Shown here: positions 34,958 through 46,386 of the stretch, one piece after another
How the letters are laid out: every line of letters starts with the position of its first letter
How positions within the stretch are numbered: the first letter of the stretch is position 1
DNA from: Begonia masoniana
Taxonomy: Eukaryota; Streptophyta; Magnoliopsida; Cucurbitales; Begoniaceae
Length of the DNA: 64,000 bases
Assembly: GCA_022432975.1 (NCBI GenBank)
Contig: CM039502.1
Coordinates: 26,396,996 to 26,460,995 of the forward strand
Direction: 5' to 3'
The notes under the pieces: model-generated
Told to the model about the DNA's origin: nothing
Databases searched by the model: none
The model's input: only the letters and a program-made list of their open reading frames with translations
Position numbers and translations under genes: made by a program

Positions 34958-36332
34958 TGATAGGTGTGTATTTTACACACTTATTCGTACTTTTTTATAC
35001 TTGATTTGATAAGTTATTCTCAAGTGTTTGAAAGAATTTGATTTTTTTGGTGCAAGTGTGCAGAAAATTTAACATAAATAGGTTTGACCTTCAAGAAAGA
35101 AGGAATCGGATAAGATCGGGAACAAAGAATAAAAGAGAGATCGGCTTTATTACTGAAGATTTGGAAGACAGATCAAAAGCCGATCGATCGGGTAAATGTC
35201 AGCAATCGATCGGCTAAATAAAAGTTATGTTTTGGAGAAGAAACATTGCCAATCGATTGAACATTTTTGGGCGATCGATCGGCTGAAGAAAAGATACGTT
35301 GCACGGGCAAACATTGAGCCGATCGATTGGCCATCTTCAGGCAATCAATCGGCTACCGCTAAAAAATACTTACGCAATTTGAAGTTTTAATTATTTTTTA
35401 ATATGATCCGTTGATTGGAGATATGGAAGTAATTAGGCTATAACAAATAGGGGAGAGGCAACCCTAGGCAGGCATTTTTGGAGAGGAAAATAATCAGAGA
35501 ATTAGAGACGGAAGCGAAGTAAGAGGATCGGGGAGACTACCAACATCAACGAATCGAGTTTTTTTATTCATCCTTCCTCTCTTGAAACTATGTTTATTTT
35601 TATTTCTATTTGTATTTTCTTTTCTTCTGTATGAACTAAATTTCTCTTCTAGGGCTACGATGTAGCCAGACAATGTTTATTTTTTGTTCTTTACTTAATT
35701 AAATTCAATAAGTATTTCTTCCAATATTGTTGACGTATTTAATTCCTATTCTTAAAGCTTGTAAATTTCTGGCCAATCTTTACTTGATTTTTGGGGTGTT
35801 TTGAGACTGAGAGGTGATGAACACGTGAGCAATGGAATTAATGTCAGAAATATGCGTATGCTAGAGATAGTTACAGTATTGATGTGATCATTGTGATTTC
35901 TCAATTTAATTGTATTTGATTAATGCTAGGATTTGAGACTGAGAAGTGATAACCAGTTAATCAGATAAACTAAGTAATGCTTGAGAGAGATTGTATTAGA
36001 ATTTAGCGAAATCGATCATCAACATAGGAAGAATACTTACGAATATAATTTTGAAGGATTGAAATAAATGTTTTTTTGATGAAATCGTAGTACCTAAGCT
36101 TTTATTTATTAAATCTAATTTCATTCTATCTGTTTCGTTATTTTACATTAGTTTACTTTAATTGTTTTGATTGTTTAATTTTAATTCAATTACGTAACCA
36201 TAAAACATGTGTTCAATTTAAAATTAAGATTAATTACTTCGATTATTAATTAAAAAGTCTTTGTGGGTTCGACACTCTATTTATCACTTTATTACTTGTT
36301 GTGACTCGTACACTTGCGAACTAATTTTCACA
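34958..36332 (+). mobile_element. Athila 5' LTR
   Basis: It starts TGATAGGTGTGTATTTTACA and ends CTAATTTTCACA. It contains a cluster of CGATCGATCGGCT-like words at about 35170-35350. The short open frame there is not a gene. Confidence 0.93.
35170..35355. repeat. GATCGATCGG word cluster, Athila 5' LTR
   Basis: About six words based on CCGATCGATCGGCT occur, several palindromic. The equivalent stretch of the 3' LTR is 46605-46790. Confidence 0.8.
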
Positions 36333-36341
36333 ATAAGTTTT

Positions 36342-36358
36342 TGGCGCCATTGCCGGGA
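36342..36358 (+). other. Athila primer binding site
   Basis: TGGCGCCATTGCCGGGA lies nine bases after the 5' LTR. Athila elements use this TGGCGCCGTTGCCGGGGA type, complementary to tRNA-Asp. Two differences are seen. Confidence 0.88.
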
Positions 36359-36559
36359 CTTTATTATTGATCTTAAATTAATTATTTTTAGTTTTATTTT
36401 GAATTTTAGTTATTTTATTCCTGTTTTGCTTCTGTGTTACTTTCAGGTGTATGCGTAAAGAGGGAGACGCTAATCTTCTCCCTCTTAATCTTGAGATCGA
36501 GCATACGTGTCGACAAAATTGAAGAGAGAAGAGCAGTTATTCAACCAGCGCTTGCCATC

Positions 36560-37678
36560 ATGGGAGATAACGGGGAAGACAATACTGAGAACCGTACCTT
36601 GCTGGATTATGTTATACCTACTGTATCCTGAGTGTTTTCAGCTATTCGAAAACCGGCCATTGCTGCTAATTTTGAAATTAAGTCGGGCACCTTGCACATG
36701 ATTCAACCATCTCAGTTTAGTGGATTACCTTCTGAGGAACCCAAAGATCATATTGCAAATTTTTTAGAAGTATGCGACACTTTCAGATACCACAACGTGG
36801 GGGATGATGCTGTTAGGCTGCGTTTATTTCCATTCTCAATACGGGATCATGCAAAGAATTGGCTTAATTCTCTGCTAGCTAATTCTATTAATACTTTGGA
36901 AGAGTTATACCAGAAATTTCTTTCCAAGTTCTTTCCTTTCGAGAAAAATGCTAAACTTCGCAACGATATAATCAACTTCAGTCAATTCGATGGAGAAACA
37001 TTATATGAGGCATGGGCACGCTTCAAGGATATGGTAAGAAAGTGTCCAAACCATGGCCTACCGAAGTGGATGCATATTCAAACTTTCTATGTGGGATTGT
37101 CTGCATCTACTAAAACTCTCGTCAATGCAGCTACATGTGGTGCTTTAATGAGAAAAACTGAAGAAGCCGCTTATGATCTATTAGAGGAATTAGCGCTTAA
37201 CAATGACCAATGTCCAGTGGAGCGATCGATTATGAAGTGCACAACGGGTACTCAAGAACTCGAGGCTATGAAAGCTTTAACACTACAAGTTGCCTCATTA
37301 ACTAAACAACTACAGGGGTCTCATATGGCAGCAAATGTAGGGAAAACATCGAAAGTGAACTGCCAGTGGTGTCAAGGACCGCATTTGAGTGACGAATGTC
37401 AAGAGGGCAATCCCATGTCAAGTGAACCCGCAGAGCAAGCTAACTATATGGGTAATTTTAATTGGCAAGGTAATCTCAACTCCAATACCTATAATCCAGG
37501 ATGGCGACAACACCCAAATTTTTCATGGCAAAATTCTCAAAATGCTATGCAACAGTCGCAAGCAGCTCAACCCAGTCCTTCACAACAAGCTGAAAAGAAA
37601 AATGATCTTGAAACAGCCCTTATGCAATTTATGACCGAAACTCGGACTGCAATGCAAAATCAGTCAGCCCAAATTTGA
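36560..37678 (+). pseudogene. Athila gag
   Basis: A likely start is the ATG at 36560 (MGDNGEDNTENRTLLDYV). The same frame is stopped by TGA at 36629 and resumes with KPAIAANFEIKSGTLHMIQ, a hallmark of Athila gag. The capsid domain then follows (DAVRLRLFPFSIRDHAKNWL, LYQKFLSKFFPFEKNAKLR) and a knuckle-like CQWCQGPHLSDEC. The end is Gln/Asn-rich. A TGA at 37676 interrupts the frame before SFENQLG. A CGA-to-TGA change would explain that stop. Confidence 0.9.
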
Positions 37679-38722
37679 AGTTTTGAAAATCAACTTGGTT
37701 AATTTGCGAGCGTCATTAATGGAAGGCCTCAAGGCTCACTACCAAGTAACACAAAGGTGAATTCAAAAGATCATTGTAATGCAATCACCACTAGAAAGGG
37801 AACAGTAATTGAACCAGTGCAAAAAGAGACCAACATGTCTAAAGTTGTTCATGATGAGTCAAATGCAAATAAAGTTCAAAAGTCATCACCATCCCATCAT
37901 TCACCAATTCAAGCAAACTCACCTCCAGTGTCGTTTCCGCAAAGATTGAAAAATGTGAAGCTTGATAAACAATTTTCTCAATTCCTTGATGTCTTCAAGA
38001 AGCTCCACATTAATATTCAATTTGCCGACGCATTGGAACAAATGTTGAGTTATGCCAAATCTATGAAAGATATTCTTTCCCACAAGCGAAAAATAGAGAA
38101 GTGTGGTATTATTGCTCTTACAGAAAAGTGCAGTGCCATTATTCAGAGGAAGCTCCCTCAAAAACTAAAAGATCCAGGAAGTTTTACTGTGCCTTGCGAG
38201 ATTGGAAATTCTGTATTTGCCAAGGCACTGTGCGATTTGGGGGCGAGCATTAATTTAATGCCTCTATCTATATTCCAGAAAATCGGTCTTGGTGAAGCAA
38301 AGCTGACAAGGGTTACAATATTGATGGTAGATCGTTCTATTAAACACCAGAGGGGAATCATTGAAGACGTGCTTGAAAAGGTAGATAAATTCATATTCCC
38401 TGCTGATTTTATTGTGCTTGATCTGTAAGAAGACAGAGATGTGCCGATTATTTTGGGTAGACCATTCCTTGCTACGGGTCGTGCTCTTATTGATGTACAA
38501 AAAGGTAAGTTGAGTTTGAGAGTTCAGGATGAAGAAGTCACCTTTAACGTGTTCAGAGCCATGAAGTATCCAGGGGATAATAATGATGTTTTTCGCGTTG
38601 AAGTTACCGAGTCCGCAGCAGATGAAGTTGAACTTCAACCAGACGACCCTTTAGAAGCATGTATGTTTGAGCATAATTATTCTCTGGAAGAGGACAAGGA
38701 AGTACGTGGTTATGCTATGTAG
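37679..38722 (+). pseudogene. Athila protease region
   Basis: This is the same reading frame as gag, continued past stops at 37676, near 37700 (LG*FA) and at 38426. It includes the linker ARKGTV-type segment (NAITTRKGTVIEP), FSQFLDVFKKLHINIQFADA and, near 38230, CDLGASINLMPLSIFQKIGL, where D-L-G-A is the aspartic protease site of Athila elements. After the TAA at 38426 come EDRDVPIILGRPFLATGRAL and DEEVTFNVFRAMK. It would process the polyprotein. Confidence 0.9.
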
Positions 38723-38743
38723 ATTGACTCTTATGAGCCGAAT

Positions 38744-40330
38744 ATGAGAAAATACTATGAAAATTTGGGGGAAGGCTCGTCACGCACGTTGCCATCCATT
38801 GAGCAACCGCCGGTGCTAGAATTGAAGACATTGCCTTCACATTTAAAATACGCATATTTACAAGCCCCATCTTCTTTACCGGTAGTTATCTCTGCTGACC
38901 TATCTATAGAAGAAGAAGATAAGTTACTCTGAGTACTTTGAAAATTCAAATCGGCAATTGGTTGGACTTTGACAGATTTAAAGGGGATAAGCTCGTCATT
39001 TTGTATGCATAGAATCCTTATGGAGGAAGATCACAAGCCATTAGTGGAACACCAACGACGTCTCAACCCCACCATGAAAGAAGTGGTGCGTAAAGAAATC
39101 TTAAAGTGGTTAGATGCGGGGGTAATATACCCAATTTCTGACAGTTCATGGATTAGCCCCGTCCAAGTTGTACCAAAAAAAAGGGAGGAATGATAGTTGC
39201 GCAAAACAAAAATAATGAGCTCATTCCGACTCGCACTGTCACCGGTTGGCGCATAGGTATGGACTATAGGAAGTTAAACAAGGCTACAAGGAAAGATCAC
39301 TTCCCACTTCTGTTCATTAATCAAATGCTTGACAGGCTCTCAGGACACAAATTTTATTATTTTCTTGATGGATACTCTGGGTACAATCAAATAGCTATCG
39401 CCCCCGAAGACCAAGAGAAGACCACATTTACCTTCCCTTACGACACCTTTTTCGACGAATTCCCTTTGGTCTTTCAAACGCTCCTGCCACTTTTCAAAGA
39501 TGCATGATAGCTATATTTTCTGACATGGTCGAACGTATTATTGAGGTATTCATGGATGATTTTTCTGTTTTTGGATCTTCTTTTGATCGTTGTTTGGAGA
39601 ATTTGAATAGGGTGCTTCAACGAAGTATAGAGACAAATTTGGTATTAAATTGGAAAAAATGTCATTTCATGATACGTGAAGGTATTGTATTAGGCCATCG
39701 GGTATCATCCAAAGAGATAGAAGTGGATCGTGCCAAGATTGATACGATTGAGAAACTACCACCACCTATCTCAGTTAAGGGCGTGAGGAGTTTTTTGGGA
39801 CATGCAGAATTTTATAGTAGATTCATCCAAGACTTTAGCAAGATCACCAAGCCTTTATGTAACCTACTAGAAAAGGATGTGGAGTTTAAGTTTGATAGTG
39901 AATGTTTAAATGCATTCAATTTATTGAAAGAAAAGCTCACTTCAGCACCCATTGTAGTAGCACCAGACTGGAACCATCCATTCAAAATTATGAGCGATGC
40001 TAGTGATTTTGCAATTGATGCAGTGTTAGGGCAACACAAAGATAAGACATTCCGCATTATTTATTATGCGAGTCGAGTCCTCAATGAATCTCTATTGAAT
40101 TATGCTACAACAGAAAAAGAACTACTTGCAGTGGTATTCGCCTTCGACAAATTTCATCCTTATCTATCGGCAATAAGGTAATCATTTTTACTGATCATTC
40201 AGCCATTAAATACCTTAGGGTTAAAAAATATGCAAAACCGCGCCTCATTCATTGGGTTTTACTACTCCAAGAGTTCGATCTGGAAATTAGAGATAAAAAG
40301 GGCACGAAAAATCTAGTGGTAGATCACCTG
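38744..40330 (+). pseudogene. Athila reverse transcriptase and RNase H
   Basis: The RT begins with KGISSSFCMHRILMEEDHKP and SDSSWISPVQVVPKK in the gag frame. A frameshift near 39190 leads to MDYRKLNKATRKDHFPL and FYYFLDGYSGYNQIAI (first catalytic Asp). A second shift near 39505 leads to VFMDDFSVFG, the YxDD-type motif. RNase H follows, with [35 protein letters not shown] and, after another shift near 40180, [10 protein letters not shown] and VVDHLSRL. About three frameshifts and a TGA at about 38930 (before VLKIQ) abolish it. Confidence 0.92.
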
Positions 40331-40559
40331 TCCAGACTACAACCTCAAGAACATGTGAAAAAGGATAGAGTACCAATTGTTGATACCTTTTCAGATGAAC
40401 AACTTTTTAGCGTCAGCACTACACCATGGTACGCAGATATTGTCGATTTCCTGGCTAGTGGTGTTCTGCCCATAGAGCTTTCAGCCTTTAAAAGAAAGAA
40501 ATTTTTGCTGATGTTAAAAGATATTATTGGGATGATCCCTTTCTTTACAAGCACTGTGC

Positions 40560-41690
40560 GGATCAAGTCATAAGGCGGTACATTCCGGAAGACGAGATGG
40601 AAAATATATTAAGGCATTGTCATTCACTAGAGTGTGGGGGCCATTTTGGTGGAAAGAGAACAGCTGCAAAGATATTGCAATGTGGTTTTTTCTGGCCTAC
40701 CCTTTTTAAAATGCTCATTTATTTGCTATGTCATGTGATCACTGTCAACGTACTGGCAATATTTCACGCCGAGATGAAATGCCATTGACCAATGTTCTGG
40801 AAATAGAACTATTTGATGTTTGGGGAATCAATTTCATGGGTCCGTTTCCTACTTCTTTCAATAATAAATATATTCTTCTGGCAGTTGACTATGTGTTAAA
40901 ATGGGTGGAGGCAGCTGCTACACAAACCAATGACGGTAAAGTGGTACTCAATTTTCTTCGCAAAAATATTTTCACACGATTCGGTACTCCAAGGGCTATC
41001 ATCAGTGATGAAGGTACGCATTTTTGTAATAAGCAATTTGAAGCCTTATTGTTGAAATATGGTGTAAAGCATCTCAAGGCTCTGGGATATCATCCGCAAT
41101 CTAATGGTCAAATCAAGGTTTCGAATAGAAAGATCAAGCAAATTCTGAAAAAGACAGTAAGCTCATCTCGCAAAGATTGGTCACGAAGGCTAGATGATTC
41201 TCTTTGGGCATATCAAACAGCATTAAAAACACCATTAGGAATGTCATCATACCGTTTGGTTTTTGGTAAAGCATGTCATCTTCCAGTGGAATTAGAGCTT
41301 TGAGCTTTATGGGCCATAGAGTCACAAGCTGCAGGCGACGTGAGAATATTACAGTTAAACGAGCTTGATGAATTTAGAAGAGAAGCTTATGAAAATTCCA
41401 AAATTTATAAAGAAAAGAAGAAAGCGTCGCATGATAAACATATTGTGCCAAAGGAATTTGCATCAGGACAGCAAGTCTTATTATTTAATTCTCGACTTCG
41501 ATTATTCCCCGAAAAACTCAAGTCACGATGGTTAGGACCGTTCACGGTAATTAAAGTGTTTCTTCATGGGGCTGTTGAAATTCAAGGTGAAGATCAATCT
41601 ACATTCAAGGTTAACGGCCAAAGATTGAAACCGTATTGGGGCGGTACATTCGACATTGCAAAATCTGTCATCATTCTAAACAAAATATGA
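40560..41690 (+). pseudogene. Athila integrase, catalytic Glu replaced
   Basis: The zinc-binding half has HCHSLECGGHFGGKRTAAKI and, after a frameshift, CDHCQRTGN. The core shows [13 protein letters not shown] (first Asp) and [18 protein letters not shown] (second Asp). At the third acidic position the sequence reads [15 protein letters not shown]. Related elements have Glu before VSN, here Lys, so the DDE triad is broken. A TGA at 41301 separates the C-terminal domain ([40 protein letters not shown]), which ends at 41690. Confidence 0.9.
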
Positions 41691-42657
41691 AGCAGCACAG
41701 CGTCAAGCTGATGATGTTAAAACAAGCACTTGGTGGGAGGTAACCCATTTCTCATTTATTTTTAGTATTCATTTGCTACATTTTGGCTAAATTTCTAAGT
41801 TTAGTTTTATTTATTTTTTATTTTATTGTTTTCGTTTTAAGTTCTACTTTAGTAATTTCATTTTGATATGATTAGTTTTATTATCATTACGTGGATAGTT
41901 TAATAGTTTTTGGTGTTTTAAGTTTAATGTAAAAAAAAAAAAAATCTTAGTTGGAACAGAGGAGTTGCCGATCGATAGGCTCATTTGGCGATCGATCGAC
42001 GACTCACATCAATTTTTTTGAATAGAGGAGTCGCCGATCGATCGGTTAAAAGTGGCGATTGATCGGCGCCTCAAATTTTAATACCAGGCGATCGATCGGC
42101 GACTCACAATTTCAAATACCTTCTTACTGTCAAAACCCTATCCTTTGCGACACATACCCTTTCTCCTACTGAACTCGCCTCCGATCGATTCTTCACTCAC
42201 CAACCATATTGTCTAACGCCCTTTTCAACGACACAACATCGGGCCCTCCCACGACAAAGGTAAACCTCTCCTACTGAGCCGTTTATCTTTCTAGCACTTG
42301 GAAATTTTTGAATTTTCAAACTTTATCTTCAACACTCTAGTTTTGGTTATACTTTGAAAGTCTTTAGAGTGTGTTAACTCTCTTCATGCTGTGATCGTCA
42401 ATTTGACCATTGATTTTTTATTTTGAGGGTGGTTAGGGTTATAGTCCAGTAGTGGTTCAACTTTTATTATGCATGCCCACCAGGTGTTTGATTAAATGTC
42501 TGAGTCAAGTGGAACTTCCAATTGTGCATTTTGTTTCCTCCAAATGTATTACTTGCTTCTCTCACGTGCTTAAATGTCGTACGTGTGTATGCTGGGTTGG
42601 ATGTGTTTGCTTCGTGTGTGCAGTAACAGGTTATATAAACCGTGTGACATTCTAAGA
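41691..42657 (+). mobile_element. Athila spacer between integrase and the downstream ORF
   Basis: Non-coding. It contains an A14 run near 41930 and, at about 41965-42110, five words of the CGATCGATCGGCGACTC type also found in this element's LTRs and in solo LTR H. Confidence 0.75.
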
Positions 42658-43225
42658 TGCCGCCTAAATGATAAAGAGCCAAGACAAGTTTAGTCTCATT
42701 CAGCCCCATCCAGCACTCATTCATGAATCCCATGACAGCTAATTACTTTCAGGATTTTATGACAAAAGATAAAGCCATCATCTGTGAAGTTCAGTTTCAA
42801 CCGGACCCTATTGATGGTAACATTTTAGCCATGCTCAGGCAAAGACACTGGGAACCAGTCACTGTGTTGGGTGAAGAAGCTAACATTAGCGTTGTGCGGG
42901 AATTCTACGCAAACCTCAAAGCATCGCAAGGAGTTGGAACCATCAGAGTACGCAACAAAGCCGTTGACTTCTCGGCTGAAGCTATCAATGAAAAGTTTGG
43001 TCTTGAGAATTCTTTTCCTGACGATTTTCACGCCATGATGACTAATGGGCCTGACTACGAAATGATTCTACGCGAAATGGGGCACCGGGGTTCAACTTGG
43101 ATTCCTTAATAAATCCCACTCAACCACTCCATTTGTTAACCAGCTGCTTTGTAACGACCCCTTTCCCCAGCAAGATATTGTCCGCTCCGGGGATTGGGCC
43201 GCATCCCAATATCCTCCCCTCACGG

Positions 43226-43345
43226 CTTTGTTTGGCGAGAGCACTTCCCAGAAGGTCACCCAACCTGAAATTACATTCGCCGAAGCACGCTTAACTTCGG
43301 AGTTCTTATGGGATCCGTCGCCAATCGTGCTCCAAAACGCGTCTT
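43226..43345 (-). ncRNA. 5S rRNA-like sequence in the left Cassandra LTR
   Basis: On the minus strand AGTTAAGCGTGCTTC, GGGTGACCTTCTGGGAAGT and GGATCCCATAAGAACT match the plant 5S core, including the internal promoter C-box region. The 5' third is diverged. It is a retrotransposon-borne copy and could act as a Pol III promoter. It is not a ribosomal gene. Confidence 0.9.
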
Positions 43346-43707
43346 GCTATGTTGGGAGGGATCTCTTACATATGTTTCATTTCCATGTACTTCCCCAAGC
43401 GATGTGGGTTCGTAACGGCCCCTGCTTCAACGGAGAAACCACTCCGGCCCAGGTCAGCCCCAGGATCCGCGGAGCTTTACCCACCTCCGGCCCAGGTCAG
43501 CCCCAGGATCCGCGGAGAATGGGTGGTTCCTTATCAGTCCGTTGAAAGACGGGTCGTCACAATCACCCCCCCTCGGGGGCCCAACGTCCTCGTTGGCCAC
43601 ATTTCCGGTTGGGTACAGGCTCTGATACTATTTGTAACGACCTCGTTCCCAGCAAGATATTGTCCGCTCCGGGGATTGGGCCGCAGCCCAATATCCTCCC
43701 CTCACGG

Positions 43708-43827
43708 CTTTGTTTGGCGAGAGCACTTCCCAGAAGGTCACCCAACCTGAAATTACTCTCGCCGAAGCACGCTTAACTTCGGAGTTCTTATGGGATCTGT
43801 CGCCAATCGTGCTCCAAAACGCGTCTT
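43708..43827 (-). ncRNA. 5S rRNA-like sequence in the right Cassandra LTR
   Basis: Same as the left LTR copy, with three or four substitutions (for example AGATCCCATAAG in place of GGATCCCATAAG). In the minus orientation this is the 5' LTR copy. Confidence 0.9.
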
Positions 43828-44855
43828 GCTATGTTGGGAGGGATCTCTTACATATGTTTCATTTCCATGTACTTCCCCAAGCGATGTGGGTTCGTAACGG
43901 CCCCTGCTTCAACGGAGAAACCACTCCGGCCCAGGTCAGCCCCAGGATCCGCGGAGCTTTACCCAACTCCGGCCCAGGTCAGCCCCAAGATCCGCGGAGA
44001 ATGGGTGGTTCCTTATCAGTCCGTTGAAAGACGGGTCGTCACATGCTTAAACAGCTACACCCAAGCTTAGTGTCGGTTCATAAGGGGTAATTTAATACCG
44101 ACATCCCAAAAGACAAAATTCTCCAAAGATCGAGCGGTCCTTCTCTAATGCATCCTAACAGGACGATCTATCGACGTCGGCCATATCATCCATCGAAATA
44201 TCTCACTTCGTGTAAGGGATCTAGCACTGGCGGGCATATACATCCAGTTCTGATCACACACCTATGCGCCTCCGCAAATGTCCCCATGAGCTCGACTGAC
44301 GAACCCAGGCTTCAACAAGTTGTGTGTGGCCATTCCAACATATCCAAAATCTCCAGCTGGCCCTATGGGATAGCCCGAGATAATGGATTAGGGTTCAATG
44401 AAACTGATATAAATGTCGATATTCCTCCTTAGCCTCTGCCTATGCCTCGTTTAAGGCATAGTGGCTCGCGCGGCTTAACATCTGCACAAGCTGACATGGC
44501 GCAAGAACGCCAAGCTCATAGAGAGGCTCGCATTAAACAGTATTATGAAAGTCAATCTGTTGCACCACCCACTCTAAGCGCATCCTCTTCCTCCACACCC
44601 CCAGCTCTTATAACATTGATGATGTGGGATGCATGGTTGCAAATCTAACTATCCAACAAAACCAGATGTTTGCCAATTTAAATACCCGGCTGGCTCGTAT
44701 GGAACAACGATTGATGGATCTCCATTCTCGCCAAATTGCACATTCTCATTTTACAGCACAATATATAGACGCTTTCAATGCTCACCATGGATACTCGACT
44801 CAATCCGACCCCCCCTTTCCCAACTATCCAGAGAATCTATTGTAGCCATTTGAAT

Positions 44856-46374
44856 ATCCACGCGAAAATGAGGATGATGATATGTCGGGCTCCACATGAG
44901 GTATGCTATTCCCTTTCATTTTTTTTTCTTAATTGCTTTGTTTACATTGAGGACAATGTTTGTTTTAACTTTGGGGGTGATTTTAGCTTGACTTATTTTT
45001 CTGCTCTACTGCTCTGTTATATATTATATGGTTATGCAGTCTGAAATCTTGGTTGAGGTGTCAATGATTTAAATAAGAATCAATTCATGTTTTAACTCCT
45101 TGAGAAATGCTAAGTAAAAGATTGATTTGTATTAGTTTGCATTGATTAGAGCTTACATAGTTATCCTCAAAATCCTAAACACGTTTTATTCTTGTTTGAA
45201 CCTATTTTCTGGTGATATATTCGTGTAGTCTACTTAGAGTAAAACTCAAACACTGTAAGGGAGTGAACAATAATAAACACGGTAAGGGAGTGTAACTCCA
45301 GTCACATATATTAATAACGAAGACATTGGGAGGAAAATCCTTCTGGTTTTGCCCAACATTCACGAATGCAAATTGAAGTTTTTCACAAATAAGAGAATGA
45401 CTTAGGCTATCATTGAACCGTTTGAGCTTTCTTAACATACCTGTTGAGTCAATTAATGACAACCTTAATCACCCTTTTGAGCCTAATATTTATAGTTCAA
45501 TTGTCACCTATTGCGGCCTAACTTCATATATTTTGGCTTACCCTATCTAATGAGCACTAGGTTTTATCGATACAGTTAGGGGAGATAAGGAGATGGTGGT
45601 AATGAGATTTATTTGAGACTCATTTGTCATGTGTTGCTTTTAATTTTTATTTTATGTCTGTTAGTTATCTGTAAATATTTCTTCCCAAAAAAAAAAGAGA
45701 AAAGAAGAAGAAGTCAATTTTCATTTATCTATGGTTGTATTAAGTCTATTTTGTAATAATGGCAAAGGAGTAAATATGAGTGATGTTGAACAATATAAGT
45801 TTTTTTTTTTTTGGGGGGGGGGGGGGGGGGGTGAGAGATTAAAAGAAAGTTAAGTGAGTTTAAAAGAGTGAGTAATTTTTAGTGGGTAAAATAAGTAAGG
45901 ATGAGTTGTGCTCCGAACATTCGCTTGAACCCATAAAATTTCTACCTTTCAACCATGTCTTTCATTACAAGCTTTTAAAAGACCTATCGACTTTTGTTGT
46001 GAATTACTGATATTAGCTACTAGTTGAATATTGGGCAAAGTTGGTGAACGATTAGAGTGAATGGAGTGATCCTAGTGAAATGAAAATGCAGTCATTACAT
46101 GTAGCTACATTAGTTGACCCAATAGTTAGAGGAGAATGAGAATGAACACACAAACACACGAAGATTTCTAAGTAAGCTATTGTCAATGCGTTATTATGAG
46201 TTATTTCTTTCGCAAAATATTAATCTTGGTAGTTTTAGTATGAATTCTTCAAGCTGAGAGGAATTACCAAAAACATTGATAAGGATAGTTTTACCATTGT
46301 ATTATGTTGAGCATTTCATTTTGACAAATTAAAAGCGAACAAAATGAAGTTCGCTTGAGGACAAGCTTTCATTA
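44856..46374 (+). mobile_element. Athila 3' untranslated region
   Basis: No coding frame is evident. It includes a T13-G19 homopolymer junction at 45800-45831 and a tandem AACACTGTAAGGGAGTG-like pair near 45250-45290. Confidence 0.75.
45800..45831 (+). repeat. T13-G19 homopolymer junction
   Basis: Thirteen T followed by nineteen G. This is the longest G run in the window. Confidence 0.9.
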
Positions 46375-46386
46375 AGTTTGGGGGTA
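46375..46386 (+). other. Athila polypurine tract
   Basis: AGTTTGGGGGTA lies immediately before the 3' LTR start TGATAAG. Athila elements have this TTTGGGGG-type tract. Confidence 0.85.

Larger units (their letters stand above)
43150..44043 (-). mobile_element. Cassandra-type TRIM with 5S rRNA-like LTRs
   Basis: Two LTRs (43150-43561, 412 bp; 43633-44043, 411 bp) enclose 71 bp. The flanks are identical TGCTT at 43145-43149 and 44044-44048. On the minus strand the right LTR is 5', followed by a PBS-like TAGTATCAGAGCC (43630-43618), and GGGGGGTGA precedes the left LTR as polypurine tract. Each LTR contains a 5S rRNA-like segment in sense orientation, the defining feature of Cassandra elements. 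The LTRs differ by roughly 2 percent by eye, so it is younger than its Athila host. It has no coding capacity. Confidence 0.95.
42658..44855 (+). pseudogene. Athila downstream ORF (env position, plant transposon protein type)
   Basis: The clearest frame, 42723-43109, includes NYFQDFMTKDKAIICEVQF, REFYANLKASQGVGTIRVR and VDFSAEAINEKFGL, features of the 'putative plant transposon protein' encoded downstream of pol in Athila elements. A TAA at 43107 and the Cassandra insertion at 43150 break it. Decayed continuation follows after 44044 and ends with a Gln-rich, probably coiled-coil tail (NQMFANLNTRLARMEQRLMD) at about 44660-44845. Whether it is an envelope relative is unproven. Confidence 0.75.

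Noticed and set aside
43226..43345. A genuine 5S rRNA gene
   Set aside because: Only the core matches, it lies inside both LTRs of a TRIM with a target duplication, and no 5S tandem array is present.
43228..44070. Small open frames in the Cassandra copy
   Set aside because: TRIMs have no coding capacity, and the frames repeat in the two LTRs and run through the 5S-like sequence.
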